Shown: positions 9,470-18,281, numbered from the stretch's first letter. The stretch is 64,000 bases of DNA from JAVJUV01 sp040220415 (GCA_040220415.1 JAVJUV010000140.1:1-64000); one strand, 5' to 3'. Numbers and translations: made by a program. Notes: generated by a model not told the origin, from the sequence alone.

Positions 9470-10524
9470 TGACAAGAGACGATGACACGCCCGGGCTGAA
9501 ACTGCTCCGCGCCGGCACAGCCATTCCGGCCCATCCCCTCGCGCTGGATGCGCGACGCACCCTCGACGAGCGTCGGCAACGCGCGCTGTCGCGCTATTAC
9601 GTCGATGCGGGCGCCGGCGGGCTTGCGGTCGGGGTTCACACCACGCAATTCGAGATACGGCAGGCCGGGCTTTACGACCGGGTCCTGGAAATCGCGGCCG
9701 AAACCGCGCGGCAATGGTCCGACCGCCCGCTCGCCATGGTCGCCGGGCTGGCCGGCGACACCGAACAGGCCGTGTCCGAGGCTAAGACAGCGGTGTCGCT
9801 TGGCTACGATGCCGGGCTGCTCAGCCTCGCCGCGGTCTCGTCGCGCAGCGCCGACGACATCATCGAGCACTGTGCCGCGGTCGCGGCGCAGATACCGCTG
9901 ATCGGCTTCTATCTTCAGCCCGCCGTGGGGGGCGCGCATCTGGATGCCGATTTCTGGACCCGGTTCTGTGCCTTGCCGAACGTCATCGCGATCAAGGTCG
10001 CGCCGTTCAACCGGTACAGGACGCTCGACGTCATGCGTGGCCTTGTCGAAGCGGGCGCGGAAGACCGGATCACCCTCTATACCGGCAATGACGACCACAT
10101 CGTGCTCGACCTGTTGCTGCCGTTCCACATGATGCGCGAAGGCGCGCCGGTGACAGTTCGGTTCCGGGGTGGGCTGCTCGGGCACTGGTCGGTCTGGACG
10201 CAGACGGCGATGCAGCTCTACCGGCACTGCCGGGCGGCGGCCGAGGCGGGGGATATCCCGCAAGACCTGCTGGCGCTCGACAGCCGGGTGACCGAATGCA
10301 ACGCGGCCTTCTTCGACGTGGAGAATGATTTCGCCGGATGCATTGCCGGCTGTCACGAGGTGCTGCGGCGGCAGGGGCTGCTGGAAGGGGTGTGGTGCCT
10401 CGACCCCGAAGAAGGGCTCGGGCCGGGCCAGCGACAGCGGATCGACCGGGTTCTGCGGGATCACCCCGACCTTGCCGACGACGCCTTCGTGGCGGCCAAC
10501 CTCGAGAGGTGGCTGGACGCCTGA
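9466..10524 (+). CDS. DapA-like class I aldolase/lyase (dihydrodipicolinate synthase family)
   Basis: A 352-aa TIM-barrel lyase of the DHDPS/N-acetylneuraminate lyase family. The Schiff-base lysine is K177 in NVIAIKVAPF and the partner tyrosine is Y149 in IGFYLQPA. It is longer than true DapA (about 290 aa) because of an extra C-terminal helical region, so lysine biosynthesis is unlikely. A retro-aldol or dehydratase step in catabolism fits better. The ATG at 9466 overlaps the GNAT stop, which selects it over the longer open frame upstream. It is the last gene of the module; the downstream direct repeat begins about 50 nt after its stop. Confidence 0.85.
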   Translation: MMTRDDDTPGLKLLRAGTAIPAHPLALDARRTLDERRQRALSRYYVDAGAGGLAVGVHTTQFEIRQAGLYDRVLEIAAETARQWSDRPLAMVAGLAGDTEQAVSEAKTAVSLGYDAGLLSLAAVSSRSADDIIEHCAAVAAQIPLIGFYLQPAVGGAHLDADFWTRFCALPNVIAIKVAPFNRYRTLDVMRGLVEAGAEDRITLYTGNDDHIVLDLLLPFHMMREGAPVTVRFRGGLLGHWSVWTQTAMQLYRHCRAAAEAGDIPQDLLALDSRVTECNAAFFDVENDFAGCIAGCHEVLRRQGLLEGVWCLDPEEGLGPGQRQRIDRVLRDHPDLADDAFVAANLERWLDA

Positions 10525-10575
10525 GGCCTGCCATCGGCGGGCGACCGGCGAAGACAGTGTTGCGCGCTACGCAAT

Positions 10576-10745
10576 ATCTCGTGCCACCCCCCATCGAACG
10601 CCACATCAACCCGGCCGAACACCGCAAGAAACACCGACAAAATACCGACGTTATACCGACGCGATACCGACACGCGATTTTCCTTGTTAATCCGTGTCTT
10701 AACCCCTGATTCGCCCCACTTGCCGATTTCGCTTCACTTCCCCCC
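10576..10745. repeat. Dispersed ~170-bp intergenic repeat, copy 2 (right boundary of module)
   Basis: Same orientation as copy 1 (410-577) and about 90% identical by hand alignment, including the four-unit array, TTAA-N8-TTAA and the GCCGATTTCGCTTCA tail. It occupies most of the 242-bp gap between the DapA-like gene and the MFS gene. Its right edge is 21 bp before the MFS start codon, so it probably contributes the MFS promoter region. No gene was found in the gap. Confidence 0.85.
10631..10671 (-). repeat. 11-bp-period array, four GTCGGTAT-type units (array 2)
   Basis: Units ACACCGAC, ATACCGAC, ATACCGAC and ATACCGAC start at 10631, 10642, 10653 and 10664, exactly 11 bp apart. The spacer triplets are the same as in array 1. 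It lies about 95-135 bp upstream of the MFS start codon, a distance suited to an activator or architectural protein. Confidence 0.8.
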
Positions 10746-10766
10746 GTTTTCGGGCGACCAAAGGGC

Positions 10767-11990
10767 ATGCCAATTCTCGCCTTCCTCCGCGACAACGCCC
10801 CGTGGCTCACCGCCGGCGTGCTGCTGACCTTCCTCAGCAGTTTCGGCCAGACCTTCTTCATCTCGATCTTCGCCGGCCACATCCGCGAAGTCTTCGATCT
10901 CTCCCACGGCCAATGGGGCGGCATCTATACTCTCGGCACCACCGCCTCGGCCCTCGTCATGGTCTGGGCCGGCGGGCTGACCGATCATTTCCGGGTGCGG
11001 GTCCTCGCGCCGATCATCCTTGTTTTGCTGGGGTTTGCCTGCTTTTCCATGGCGCTGAACCCGGTGTGGTGGGGGCTGATCCTGGTGATCTTCGCGCTGC
11101 GCTTCACAGGACAGGGGATGACCAGCCATATCGCCGTGGTGGCCATGTCCCGCTGGTTCATCGCCAGCCGCGGCAAGGCCCTGTCGGTCGCCACGCTCGG
11201 CTTCGCCGTGGGCGAGGCGCTGCTGCCGCTGGGCTTCGTGTCGCTGATGGCGATCTATGACTGGCGGCTGCTCTGGGGGGCCGCGGCGCTCATCGCGATC
11301 CTCGGCATTCCCCTTGTTTTACTGCTTCTCCGGCAGGAACGCACCCCGCAATCCTGGGCCCAGGCCGACCAGTCCCTCGGCATGGAAGGCCGCCACTGGA
11401 CCCGCCACCAGACCATCACCCATTTCCTGTTCTGGTTCATGATCCCGGCGCTTCTCGGCCCCTCCGCCTTCGTCACCGCCTTCTTCTTCCACCAGGTCCA
11501 CTTCGCCGAGATCAAGGCGGTCGAACATGTTGAATTGGTTGCGATGTTTCCGATCTACACGGTGGTCAGCATCCTTGCCATGATGGCCTCCGGATGGGCG
11601 CTCGACCGGTTCGGCACACCCCGCCTGATCCCCTTCATGCAGATACCGATGATCGCCGCTTTCGTGATCTTCGCCGTGGCCGAAACCCCGCTGGCCGTCC
11701 TGATGGGCTTCCTCTTCATGGGCCTCACCACGGGTTTCAACACGACCCTGCCCAACGCCTTCTGGGCCGAGTTCTACGGCACCGGCCGCCTCGGCTCGAT
11801 CAAGGCCATGGCGGCGGCCGTCATGGTCTTCGGCTCCGCCATCGGCCCCGGCATCACCGGCCTCGGCATCGACCTCGGCCTGGGGCTCGAAACCCAGTAC
11901 ATGCTGGTCGCAATCTACTTTGTTTTCACGACGATCATGATGATGATCGGCGTCGCCCGCGCCCGGCCCCTGCTAGCGCTTTCGCCGTAA
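10767..11990 (+). CDS. Major facilitator superfamily transporter
   Basis: A 407-aa inner-membrane transporter with about twelve hydrophobic segments and the MFS loop signature in GGLTDHFRVRVL (motif A position between TM2 and TM3). A conserved second-half equivalent is seen at GWALDRFGTPRL. The N-terminus starts directly with cytoplasmic residues and then TM1 (LTAGVLLTFLSSFGQTF). The direction and substrate of transport are unknown. Upstream lies the second copy of the dispersed repeat. The 3' end overlaps that of the convergent smr gene by 18 nt. Confidence 0.85.
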   Translation: MPILAFLRDNAPWLTAGVLLTFLSSFGQTFFISIFAGHIREVFDLSHGQWGGIYTLGTTASALVMVWAGGLTDHFRVRVLAPIILVLLGFACFSMALNPVWWGLILVIFALRFTGQGMTSHIAVVAMSRWFIASRGKALSVATLGFAVGEALLPLGFVSLMAIYDWRLLWGAAALIAILGIPLVLLLLRQERTPQSWAQADQSLGMEGRHWTRHQTITHFLFWFMIPALLGPSAFVTAFFFHQVHFAEIKAVEHVELVAMFPIYTVVSILAMMASGWALDRFGTPRLIPFMQIPMIAAFVIFAVAETPLAVLMGFLFMGLTTGFNTTLPNAFWAEFYGTGRLGSIKAMAAAVMVFGSAIGPGITGLGIDLGLGLETQYMLVAIYFVFTTIMMMIGVARARPLLALSP

Positions 11991-12569
11991 ATACACGTAA
12001 TAGGCGCCACCCCCGCCATGGCGCAGATGGGCTTCGGCAATCTGCAAAACCATCTGCGACAAAGGCGGCGATTTCAGCCACTGCGGCACCGCGTGGCGCA
12101 GGACGCCGGGCCGCTGCGGGATGGGACCGTCATCCTCCGATTGCCGGCCCTTCCCGGTGATGACCAGCACCAGCCGCCGCTCGCGGGCAAAGGATGTCAT
12201 GATGAACGACTGCAGCGCCGGCTTCGCCTGATCGAGCGTCATCCCGTGCAGGTCGATCCGACCTTCCGGCTTGAGCTTGCCACGTTTCAGCCGGTCATAG
12301 GCTTTCCGGTCCATCTGAACCGGCGCCCCGGCGATCTGCTCCGGCAGGCCCGGCAACACATCGTGGCGCGCACCCCTGGCCTTGGATTTCTGCCCGATCT
12401 CGAACTGCTCCAATGGTTCCCTGTTGGGCTTGTCGGGGCTCTTCTTTTCTTCGCGAAAAGGCAGCCCCTGCTTGGATTTGGCAGTCTTGGCCGGATGCAT
12501 CCGCTCCGTCGTTTTTGCCACCCTGTTCCAGAGCTCAAGCTCGTCCGGCCGAAGTTTCCGGCGGCTCAC
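11973..12569 (-). CDS. Smr-domain protein (SmrA/DUF1 type)
   Basis: A 198-aa protein beginning at a GTG that overlaps the mltA stop (GTGA). Residues 1-95 are charged and low in predicted structure. Residues about 103-198 form the Smr domain, with IDLHGMT at 105-111, VITGKG near 136-141 and a C-terminal HGGGGAYYVYLRRK. Smr domains are nucleases linked to RNA cleavage on stalled ribosomes or to DNA nicking. The small stand-alone alphaproteobacterial form is common next to mltA and tim44, as here. The exact cellular role in this group is not established. Confidence 0.85.
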   Translation of the reverse strand: MSRRKLRPDELELWNRVAKTTERMHPAKTAKSKQGLPFREEKKSPDKPNREPLEQFEIGQKSKARGARHDVLPGLPEQIAGAPVQMDRKAYDRLKRGKLKPEGRIDLHGMTLDQAKPALQSFIMTSFARERRLVLVITGKGRQSEDDGPIPQRPGVLRHAVPQWLKSPPLSQMVLQIAEAHLRHGGGGAYYVYLRRKR

Positions 12570-13603
12570 TGATACGGCTCCGTCGCCGTTGCAAAGGCCC
12601 GCTGGATTGGCAGCAGAACCACCATGCGGCCGGGATCCTTCAGCATCCCGGCGGCCTTGCCGGCGGCATCGCCCGTCCCGAAAAACACGTCCGCCCTTTG
12701 CGGCCCCTTGATGGCCGAGCCGGTATCCTGAGCGATCATCAGGCGGTTGAACGGATCGGCGCCCTTCTTCTCGACCCAGACCGGAGCGCCCAGGGGTGTA
12801 AAGGCCGGATCGACAGCTATGGTGCGCTTCGGTGTGACCGATCGGTTCATCGCCCCGAGCGGCCCGTCCTCGGGCGGCACTTGGTCGACACGACGGAAGA
12901 AAACGTAGGACGCGTTGTGAAACAGAAGTTCCTGCCCGGCCTGCGGGTTGCGCTTGACCCAGTTCTTGATCACTTCGGCCGAAACCTGATGCGGTTTGAA
13001 GATACCGCGGCGCACCAGCTCCACCCCGATGGATTGATAGGGATGACCGTTCGACCCGCCATATCCCACCCTGATCCGCCGGCCACTCGGCAGGCGAATG
13101 CGGCCGGAGCCCTGTATCTGCAGGAAGAACAGTTCGACGGGATCGTCGACCCAGGCAATCTCGTAGCCCTTGCCCTTCATGAAATCGCCGGTTTCGATTT
13201 CGCGTCGCGTGAGCCACGGATTGTTGACCTTGGCCGCCTCCGGTTCCCGGTAGACCGGATACCGATACTGCGCGCTGGGGGACAGGGCACCGTCCAGCTC
13301 CGGTTCGAAATACCCGGTGAACAGCGCCCTGCTGCCGTTCTCGATCAGCATCGGGCGGAAGAACAACTCGAAGAACGTCTTGGCGTCGGGCTCCTGCTGG
13401 GCCAGCGCGCAGAGCGATCGCCAGTCCGGGTCGCGCAGGTCGGGGCAGGTGACAAGGAAAGCCTCGAGCGCCCGATCGTGGGCGTCGAAATTCCAGCCTT
13501 CAAGCTCGTCGAATTCGAGGATCTTGTGGGTCACGTCCTCGGACGCGGCGGTTGCGGCCGCCAGCATCCATATACAAAGCGCGGTCCAGAACCGCCGGAT
13601 CAT
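12566..13603 (-). CDS. mltA: Membrane-bound lytic murein transglycosylase A
   Basis: A 345-aa exported lytic transglycosylase that cleaves the glycan strand of peptidoglycan to give 1,6-anhydro ends. The N-terminus (IRRFWTALCIWMLAAATAAS) is a signal peptide without an obvious lipobox, so the protein is probably periplasmic rather than a lipoprotein. The MltA core runs from about residue 80 (LFTGYFEPEL). The 3D barrel follows, with the catalytic aspartate region IAQDTGSAIKGPQRADVFFG. Its ATG overlaps the stop of the Tim44-like gene (ATGA), and smr overlaps its own stop. Confidence 0.92.
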   Translation of the reverse strand: MIRRFWTALCIWMLAAATAASEDVTHKILEFDELEGWNFDAHDRALEAFLVTCPDLRDPDWRSLCALAQQEPDAKTFFELFFRPMLIENGSRALFTGYFEPELDGALSPSAQYRYPVYREPEAAKVNNPWLTRREIETGDFMKGKGYEIAWVDDPVELFFLQIQGSGRIRLPSGRRIRVGYGGSNGHPYQSIGVELVRRGIFKPHQVSAEVIKNWVKRNPQAGQELLFHNASYVFFRRVDQVPPEDGPLGAMNRSVTPKRTIAVDPAFTPLGAPVWVEKKGADPFNRLMIAQDTGSAIKGPQRADVFFGTGDAAGKAAGMLKDPGRMVVLLPIQRAFATATEPYQ

Positions 13604-14265
13604 TCGCCCGTCGCGACAAGCCGCCAGTTGGGATCACCCGACCCCATGACCCGCTCGAACGTCCAGGTGTCTTTCTGACGTTTGGATTGGCCCGGCTTGC
13701 CTTCGATGATCTCGCCGTTCTGGTCCTTCACGACGGAGATCAGTTCGCCAATGAATTTCACCGTCACCTCGGCGCGGTTGGTGGTGTTGTCGAACCGGGC
13801 GTCGGACAGGGTCGTGCCCCGAACGCCCACGAACTCCGCCTCTACGGTAAGGCCCTGTTCCTGACGGGAATCCACCACTTGGGCAAAGGCCTCGTAGACA
13901 TCTTCCTCGAGGAACGGCGCAACCTGGTCCAGGTTGCCGTTCTCGAAGGCCATGAGGATCCACTCATAGGCCCCGCGGGCGCCCTGAAGGAAATCCGTCA
14001 CCGTAAAGGAAGGCTCGATGCGTTTCATGTCGGCGAGCGCGGCCGCGGCTTCGGAATCTTCCGGAACATGGTCGGTGATGTCGTGATCCGGCCCGCCTTC
14101 GATCACCTCGAATTCCTGACGTCGGTCATTCTTTGCAGGCTCGGGCGCACCGCGGCGCGGCGGACCCTCGAACCCGTCCCGCGTGCCGAGAACGCTTTTC
14201 AGGCGCAGGATCAGGAAGATGGCGATGCCTGCCAGCACCAAAAGCTGCAATAGCGGGGAATTCAT
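13600..14265 (-). CDS. Tim44-like domain protein (TimA type)
   Basis: A 221-aa membrane-anchored protein. The ATG at 14265 is preceded by AAGAGGTACCT and opens with one transmembrane helix (LLQLLVLAGIAIFLILRL), followed by a proline- and charge-rich linker. Residues about 90-221 form a Tim44/MBA1-like domain, with a conserved FLQGARGAYEWIL helix and a KDTWTFERVMGSGDPNW ending. Bacterial homologues are inner-membrane proteins of unclear function related to mitochondrial import factors. It lies immediately upstream of mltA and smr and is divergent from fxsA. Confidence 0.88.
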   Translation of the reverse strand: MNSPLLQLLVLAGIAIFLILRLKSVLGTRDGFEGPPRRGAPEPAKNDRRQEFEVIEGGPDHDITDHVPEDSEAAAALADMKRIEPSFTVTDFLQGARGAYEWILMAFENGNLDQVAPFLEEDVYEAFAQVVDSRQEQGLTVEAEFVGVRGTTLSDARFDNTTNRAEVTVKFIGELISVVKDQNGEIIEGKPGQSKRQKDTWTFERVMGSGDPNWRLVATGE

Positions 14266-14379
14266 AGGTACCTCTTCACATGCGGGGCATGGTAACACAT
14301 GGTTTGCAAACCTATGTAGGTGACTGATGCAGGCAAGTCCACCTTACAGGGTGGGCCCCGACACGAGGTTTTTTTTGCA

Positions 14380-14880
14380 ATGTGGTTGTTCCTTGCGTTC
14401 CTTGCGGTTCCGCTGATCGAGATCGCCCTGTTCATTCAGGTCGGTGGTGCGATCGGCCTGTGGCCGACGCTGGGGATCGTGGTGCTGACGGCGATTATCG
14501 GCACGTGGCTGGTGCGGACTCAGGGCGCGATGGCCATGGGGCAGTTGCGCTCGTCCTTTTCGCGGCTGAACGACCCGACCGAACCCTTGGCGCATGGTGC
14601 GATGATCCTGTTTGCCGGGGCGTTGTTGCTGACGCCCGGCTTTTTTACCGATGCGGTCGGTTTCGCGTTGCTCATGCCGCCGGTGCGGCATGCCGCGTTC
14701 AAATACCTGCGCAAGCGGGTGCATGTGCAGCGGTTCGACATGGGCCCCGACGGGCCGCGCCGGCAGCCGCCGCACAGGCATCCGCACAGGCCCGACGTGA
14801 TCGAGGGAGAGTACGAAGACCTCGACCGCAGTGACAGCGACCGGTCGACGCAGGGACCATCGGGCTGGACTAGGCATTGA
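14380..14880 (+). CDS. fxsA: FxsA family inner-membrane protein
   Basis: A 166-aa membrane protein of the FxsA (suppressor of F exclusion of phage T7) family. The ATG at 14380 is chosen because the mature opening MWLFLAFLAVPLIEIALF is the conserved FxsA N-terminus. Three or four hydrophobic segments are followed by a hydrophilic, His/Arg/Pro-rich tail after residue 110. A conserved stretch covers TQGAMAMGQL. A GTG twenty codons upstream is possible but adds unconserved residues. It is divergent from the Tim44-like gene, with secB 60 nt downstream. Confidence 0.88.
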   Translation: MWLFLAFLAVPLIEIALFIQVGGAIGLWPTLGIVVLTAIIGTWLVRTQGAMAMGQLRSSFSRLNDPTEPLAHGAMILFAGALLLTPGFFTDAVGFALLMPPVRHAAFKYLRKRVHVQRFDMGPDGPRRQPPHRHPHRPDVIEGEYEDLDRSDSDRSTQGPSGWTRH

Positions 14881-14940
14881 GGCCTGTTTGCCTTCCTGCT
14901 AAGGCAACTCTCGATTTAAGTTCGCGTATCGGAGAGCTTC

Positions 14941-15453
14941 ATGGCCGAACATGAAAACGGCGGCGCGCAGCCGCAACAGCCCCAGCAGACGCCGCAGGTC
15001 AAGATGAACATCGTGACCCAGTTCGTGCGGGACATGTCATTCGAGAATATCCTTGCACAGCAGGGCTCTGGTGGCGAAGTGACGCCGGATATCGAGGTTT
15101 CGGTGAATCTCGACGCGAAGAAACGGCAGAACCCCGATACCTACGAGGTCGTGACCAAACTGCGGGTCAGCTCCAAGAACAAGGGCACGGAACAGCACCT
15201 TTTCCTTCTGGAGCTCGAATATGTTGGCGTCTTCCACATCGAGGGTTTGCCGGACGAGCAGCTGCACCCGTTTCTGCTGATCGAATGCCCGCGCATGACC
15301 TTCCCGTTCCTGCGCCGGATCGTCAGCGATGTCACGCGCGACGGGGGCTTCCCGCCGCTGAACCTCGAGAATATCGACTGGGTTCAACTTTACCGGAACG
15401 AGATTGCCCGCCGGCAATCGGCCTCGGGCCAGCCCGAAACGCCCGACGCCTAA
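14941..15453 (+). CDS. secB: Protein-export chaperone SecB
   Basis: A 170-aa tetrameric cytosolic chaperone that holds preproteins unfolded and delivers them to SecA. The family core runs from about residue 21 (KMNIVTQFVRDMSFENI) through ELEYVGVFHIEG and ends with FPPLNLENIDWVQLY. The alphaproteobacterial form has a Gln/Pro-rich head of about 18 residues, as seen here. ATCGGAGAGCTTC precedes the ATG. The stop overlaps that of convergent dnaQ by 4 nt. Confidence 0.95.
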   Translation: MAEHENGGAQPQQPQQTPQVKMNIVTQFVRDMSFENILAQQGSGGEVTPDIEVSVNLDAKKRQNPDTYEVVTKLRVSSKNKGTEQHLFLLELEYVGVFHIEGLPDEQLHPFLLIECPRMTFPFLRRIVSDVTRDGGFPPLNLENIDWVQLYRNEIARRQSASGQPETPDA

Positions 15454-16148
15454 CCGGTTCGTTTCCACATCGCCGCATCGCCCATGGCTTCGACAAAGGC
15501 GGCGTGGGCGGCGGCTTCGGCTTCGGTCAGCCGCGGGGGCAGGGGGGCCGGGCGTGGTTGAGGGCGCCAGGTGCCAAGGGTGTCCGAAAGCTCCTCGGTC
15601 GTGGTTGCCTGCCCTGCGGTGAGCCCGAAATCGGGCTGCCGACCGCCGATGAGTTCAAGGTAAACCTCCGCCAGTATCTCGGAATCGAGAAGGGCGCCGT
15701 GCAGAGTGCGCGACGAATTGTCTATGCCGAACCGGCGGCACAGCGCGTCGAGGCTGGCAGGGGAGCCCGGAAACTTTCGCCGGGCAATGTCGAGCGTGTC
15801 GATCGCCTGTTCCCAGGGGATCGACGGCAGTTTGACCCAGCCCAGTTCGGCGTTGATGAACTTCATGTCGAACGCCGCATTGTGAATGACGAGCTTGGCG
15901 TCGCCGACGAAGGTCACGAAATCCTGCGCGATCTTCGCAAAGACGGGCTTGTCCCGCAGGAAGTCATCGCCCAGACCATGCACCTCGAACGCTTCTTGCG
16001 GCATGGACCGTTCGGGGTTGATGTACTGGTGATAGGTGCGGCCGGTGGGCATGTGATTGTAAAGCTCGACCGCCCCGATTTCGACGATCCGGTCGCCCTC
16101 GTGGGGATTGAACCCCGTGGTCTCGGTGTCGAGTACGATCTCACGCAT
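15450..16148 (-). CDS. dnaQ: DNA polymerase III epsilon subunit (3'-5' proofreading exonuclease)
   Basis: A 232-aa proofreading subunit of the replicative polymerase. ExoI is DTETTG (residues 7-12, with D7 and E9 binding metal), ExoII is IHNAAFDMKF and ExoIIIe is the HGALLDSEILAEVY segment. The C-terminal 60 residues after a Pro-rich linker form the region that binds the alpha subunit. Its start overlaps the coaE stop by 8 nt, so dnaQ, coaE and aroE are co-translated. The location about 2 kb from oriC matches the usual alphaproteobacterial arrangement. Confidence 0.95.
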   Translation of the reverse strand: MREIVLDTETTGFNPHEGDRIVEIGAVELYNHMPTGRTYHQYINPERSMPQEAFEVHGLGDDFLRDKPVFAKIAQDFVTFVGDAKLVIHNAAFDMKFINAELGWVKLPSIPWEQAIDTLDIARRKFPGSPASLDALCRRFGIDNSSRTLHGALLDSEILAEVYLELIGGRQPDFGLTAGQATTTEELSDTLGTWRPQPRPAPLPPRLTEAEAAAHAAFVEAMGDAAMWKRTG

Positions 16149-16734
16149 GCTTCAGCCTGTCCCTGATTTGCTTCACCACATCCTGAACCTGTTCGCGCGC
16201 ATGCTCAAGAGAGTCGGTCACGATGATGAAATCGGACCTGCGTCTTTTTTCCGCATCCGGCAACTGCTTGGCGAGGATGGCTTCGAATTGCGCCTCGGTC
16301 ATGGTGCCGCGTTCCAGCACCCGGGCGCGCTGTACATCGGGCGGGGCGGTGACACAGACGACGGCATCCATCGCGCCTTCCCCGCCGGTTTCGAAGAGCA
16401 GGGGAATATCGAGTACAGCAATATCCGCTTCGGCAGCCCGGAGGAAGGTTTCGCGGTCCTGTCCGACCAGCGGATGCACGATGGCCTCGATCCGGGCGAG
16501 GGCGCCGGGATCCTTTGCCAGGATATCCTTGAGTCGGGGGCGGGAGACCGCGCCATCCTCGATCGCGTCCGGGAAGGCCCTGGACATGGGCTCGACCGCG
16601 ATGCCGCCCTTGGCATATAGACGGTGAACAGCGGCATCCGCATCCCAGACAGCACAGCCTTCTTCGGCGAACAGTCGGGCCGTGGTCGACTTTCCCATGC
16701 CGATGGAGCCTGTCAGCCCGAGCTGAAAGATCAT
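16141..16734 (-). CDS. coaE: Dephospho-CoA kinase
   Basis: A 197-aa P-loop kinase for the last step of coenzyme A synthesis, phosphorylation of the 3'-hydroxyl of dephospho-CoA. The P-loop GSIGMGKST is at residues 9-17. Further motifs are WDADAAVH, the DIPLLFETG motif and a lid region with RVLERGTMT. The ATG at 16734 overlaps the aroE stop (ATGA), which excludes the longer upstream frame. The end overlaps dnaQ by 8 nt. Confidence 0.95.
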   Translation of the reverse strand: MIFQLGLTGSIGMGKSTTARLFAEEGCAVWDADAAVHRLYAKGGIAVEPMSRAFPDAIEDGAVSRPRLKDILAKDPGALARIEAIVHPLVGQDRETFLRAAEADIAVLDIPLLFETGGEGAMDAVVCVTAPPDVQRARVLERGTMTEAQFEAILAKQLPDAEKRRRSDFIIVTDSLEHAREQVQDVVKQIRDRLKHA

Positions 16735-17564
16735 CTCAGCGCCGCGGCCCGCGTTGCGCTGTCGACTTCGGGACGCACTCCGAACCAGCGTTCGAAACCC
16801 GGCACCGCCTGATGCAAGAGCATTCCGAGGCCGTCGACGATGTGACATCCGAGTTCTTCCGCCTCGGCGAGGAACTTTGTCTTCAGCGGGGCATAGACTA
16901 GGTCGGTGACAAGTGCTCCACGCTGGAGACCGTCGAGCGGGACACGCAGAGGCGGTTTGCCGATCATGCCGAGCGACGTGGTGTTGACGACCGTGGCGGC
17001 CTCCTCGAGCATGTTGCCGGCCTGGACCCAGTCGATCACATGCAAGCGCTTCCCGAAATCGGCGCGCAGCGCTTCGGCGCGCACCTTGGTGCGGTTGGAA
17101 ATGAGGATCTCGGGCACCCCGGCATCGAGCAGGGACGTGACCACCGCCCGCGCCGCACCACCGGCACCGAGAACGGCTGCGGGGCTCGCGGCAGGATCCC
17201 AGTCCGGGGCATTCTGCCGGATGTTGCTGATGAAGCCGTAACCGTCGGTATTGTCGGCATGGATCTTGCCGTCCTGAAGGAAAATCAGCGTGTTCGCCGC
17301 ACCGATCAGAGTGGCCCGATCGGTGATCTGGTCTGCGATCTCGAGCACTTTTTCCTTGTGGGGAATAGTGATGTTGGCGCCCACGAAGCCCATTTTTGGA
17401 AGAGAGCGCAACACGGTTTCAAGGTCATCCGTCTTCACGTCCATCGGGACATAGAACCCGGGCAACCCGTTCACCTTGAGCCAGTGATTGTGAAGCTGCG
17501 GCGACTTGGAATGTGCCACCGGAGAGCCGATTACCGCGGCAAGGGGAATCCCTGTTTCACTCAT
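16731..17564 (-). CDS. aroE: Shikimate dehydrogenase (NADP)
   Basis: A 277-aa enzyme that reduces 3-dehydroshikimate to shikimate in aromatic amino acid synthesis. Substrate-binding SKSP is at 19-22, the catalytic lysine is K70 in ITIPHKEK, N91 sits in AANTL and D107 in NTDG. The NADP Rossmann motif is LGAGGAARA, and SNRTK supplies the phosphate-binding arginine. The ATG overlaps the maf stop by 4 nt, and coaE follows with another ATGA overlap. Confidence 0.95.
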   Translation of the reverse strand: MSETGIPLAAVIGSPVAHSKSPQLHNHWLKVNGLPGFYVPMDVKTDDLETVLRSLPKMGFVGANITIPHKEKVLEIADQITDRATLIGAANTLIFLQDGKIHADNTDGYGFISNIRQNAPDWDPAASPAAVLGAGGAARAVVTSLLDAGVPEILISNRTKVRAEALRADFGKRLHVIDWVQAGNMLEEAATVVNTTSLGMIGKPPLRVPLDGLQRGALVTDLVYAPLKTKFLAEAEELGCHIVDGLGMLLHQAVPGFERWFGVRPEVDSATRAAALR

Positions 17565-18160
17565 GTATCTATTACCCCACGCAATCCCAGAAAGGACAGA
17601 AGTTCCAGCAAAGGCAAACCCAGGACGCAGAAATAATCGCCCTGCACCTGAGAAAACAACCTGACACCTTCTTCTTCAAGTTTATATCCACCGACCGAGT
17701 AACGGATGCTTTCCCAGTTGCGTTGCAGATACGCATCCAGGTACTCGTCGGAGAAGGCCTTCATGGTCAGGCGGACCACCCCGACGTGGCGCCAGACCGG
17801 CGCGCCGTCTTCGTAAATCACCGCGGCAGACAGGAGTTGGTGGGTATCGCCGCGCAAACGCAGTAACTGCGCTCTGGCGTCCTCCGGGGTTTCCGGCTTG
17901 CCGAGGATGTCACCGCGATACGCCAGCACCTGGTCACATCCCAGAACCAGGGCGTCGCCTGACCGCATAGCGATCTTGCGCGCTTTCATTTCAGCCAGTG
18001 CATCCGCGATGTCACGCGGCGGGGCTTCTTCGAGCTGCATGGAATCGCGCAGGGAGGCCTCGTCGACGCGGGCGGGCTGTACCTCGAAGCTAACGCCGGC
18101 ATTGCGCAGCAGCTTTTGGCGAATTTCTGACGCTGATGCGAGCACCAGTTTCTGGGGCAT
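17561..18160 (-). CDS. maf: Maf-family nucleotide pyrophosphatase
   Basis: A 199-aa Maf/HAM1-like house-cleaning pyrophosphatase acting on non-canonical or modified nucleoside triphosphates. Visible motifs are LASASEIRQKLL near the N-terminus, the catalytic GCDQVL aspartate, and VGGYKLEEEG with QVQGDYFCVLGLPL at the end. No clear ribosome site precedes the ATG. The last base of a perfect DnaA box (18160-18168, minus strand) is the A of the start codon, so initiator binding could affect its expression. It is the first gene leftward from the predicted origin. Confidence 0.92.
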   Translation of the reverse strand: MPQKLVLASASEIRQKLLRNAGVSFEVQPARVDEASLRDSMQLEEAPPRDIADALAEMKARKIAMRSGDALVLGCDQVLAYRGDILGKPETPEDARAQLLRLRGDTHQLLSAAVIYEDGAPVWRHVGVVRLTMKAFSDEYLDAYLQRNWESIRYSVGGYKLEEEGVRLFSQVQGDYFCVLGLPLLELLSFLGLRGVIDT

Positions 18161-18168
18161 GTGGATAA
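18160..18168 (-). promoter_or_regulatory. DnaA box 1, perfect TTATCCACA
   Basis: Reads TTATCCACA on the minus strand and abuts the maf start codon, sharing its first base. It is the leftmost box of the origin. Confidence 0.75.
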
Positions 18169-18281
18169 ACCGAGGGATTTCTATTGGATGCGCTGCGGAG
18201 TAAATCCGGACATTTCCACGGCCCGGAACGACATGCAAGATTTGCCCGGTTCTACCCACTGATCTTCGAAGGTTATCAGTC

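Noticed and set aside
10461..10673. Short minus-strand frame sharing RRYNVGILSV with a frame in 208-645
   Set aside because: The shared peptide follows from the repeated DNA (11-bp units read in a shifted frame). Codon choice shows no coding signature, and array 3 gives the same residues by chance of the unit.
10687..10703. TTAA-N8-TTAA in the dispersed repeat as a CtrA site
   Set aside because: The spacing is 8, not 7. Both repeat copies share it, but it does not meet the consensus.
14890..14905. GCCTT-CCTGCT-AAGGC hairpin after fxsA as a terminator
   Set aside because: The stem is only 5 bp and no T-run follows.
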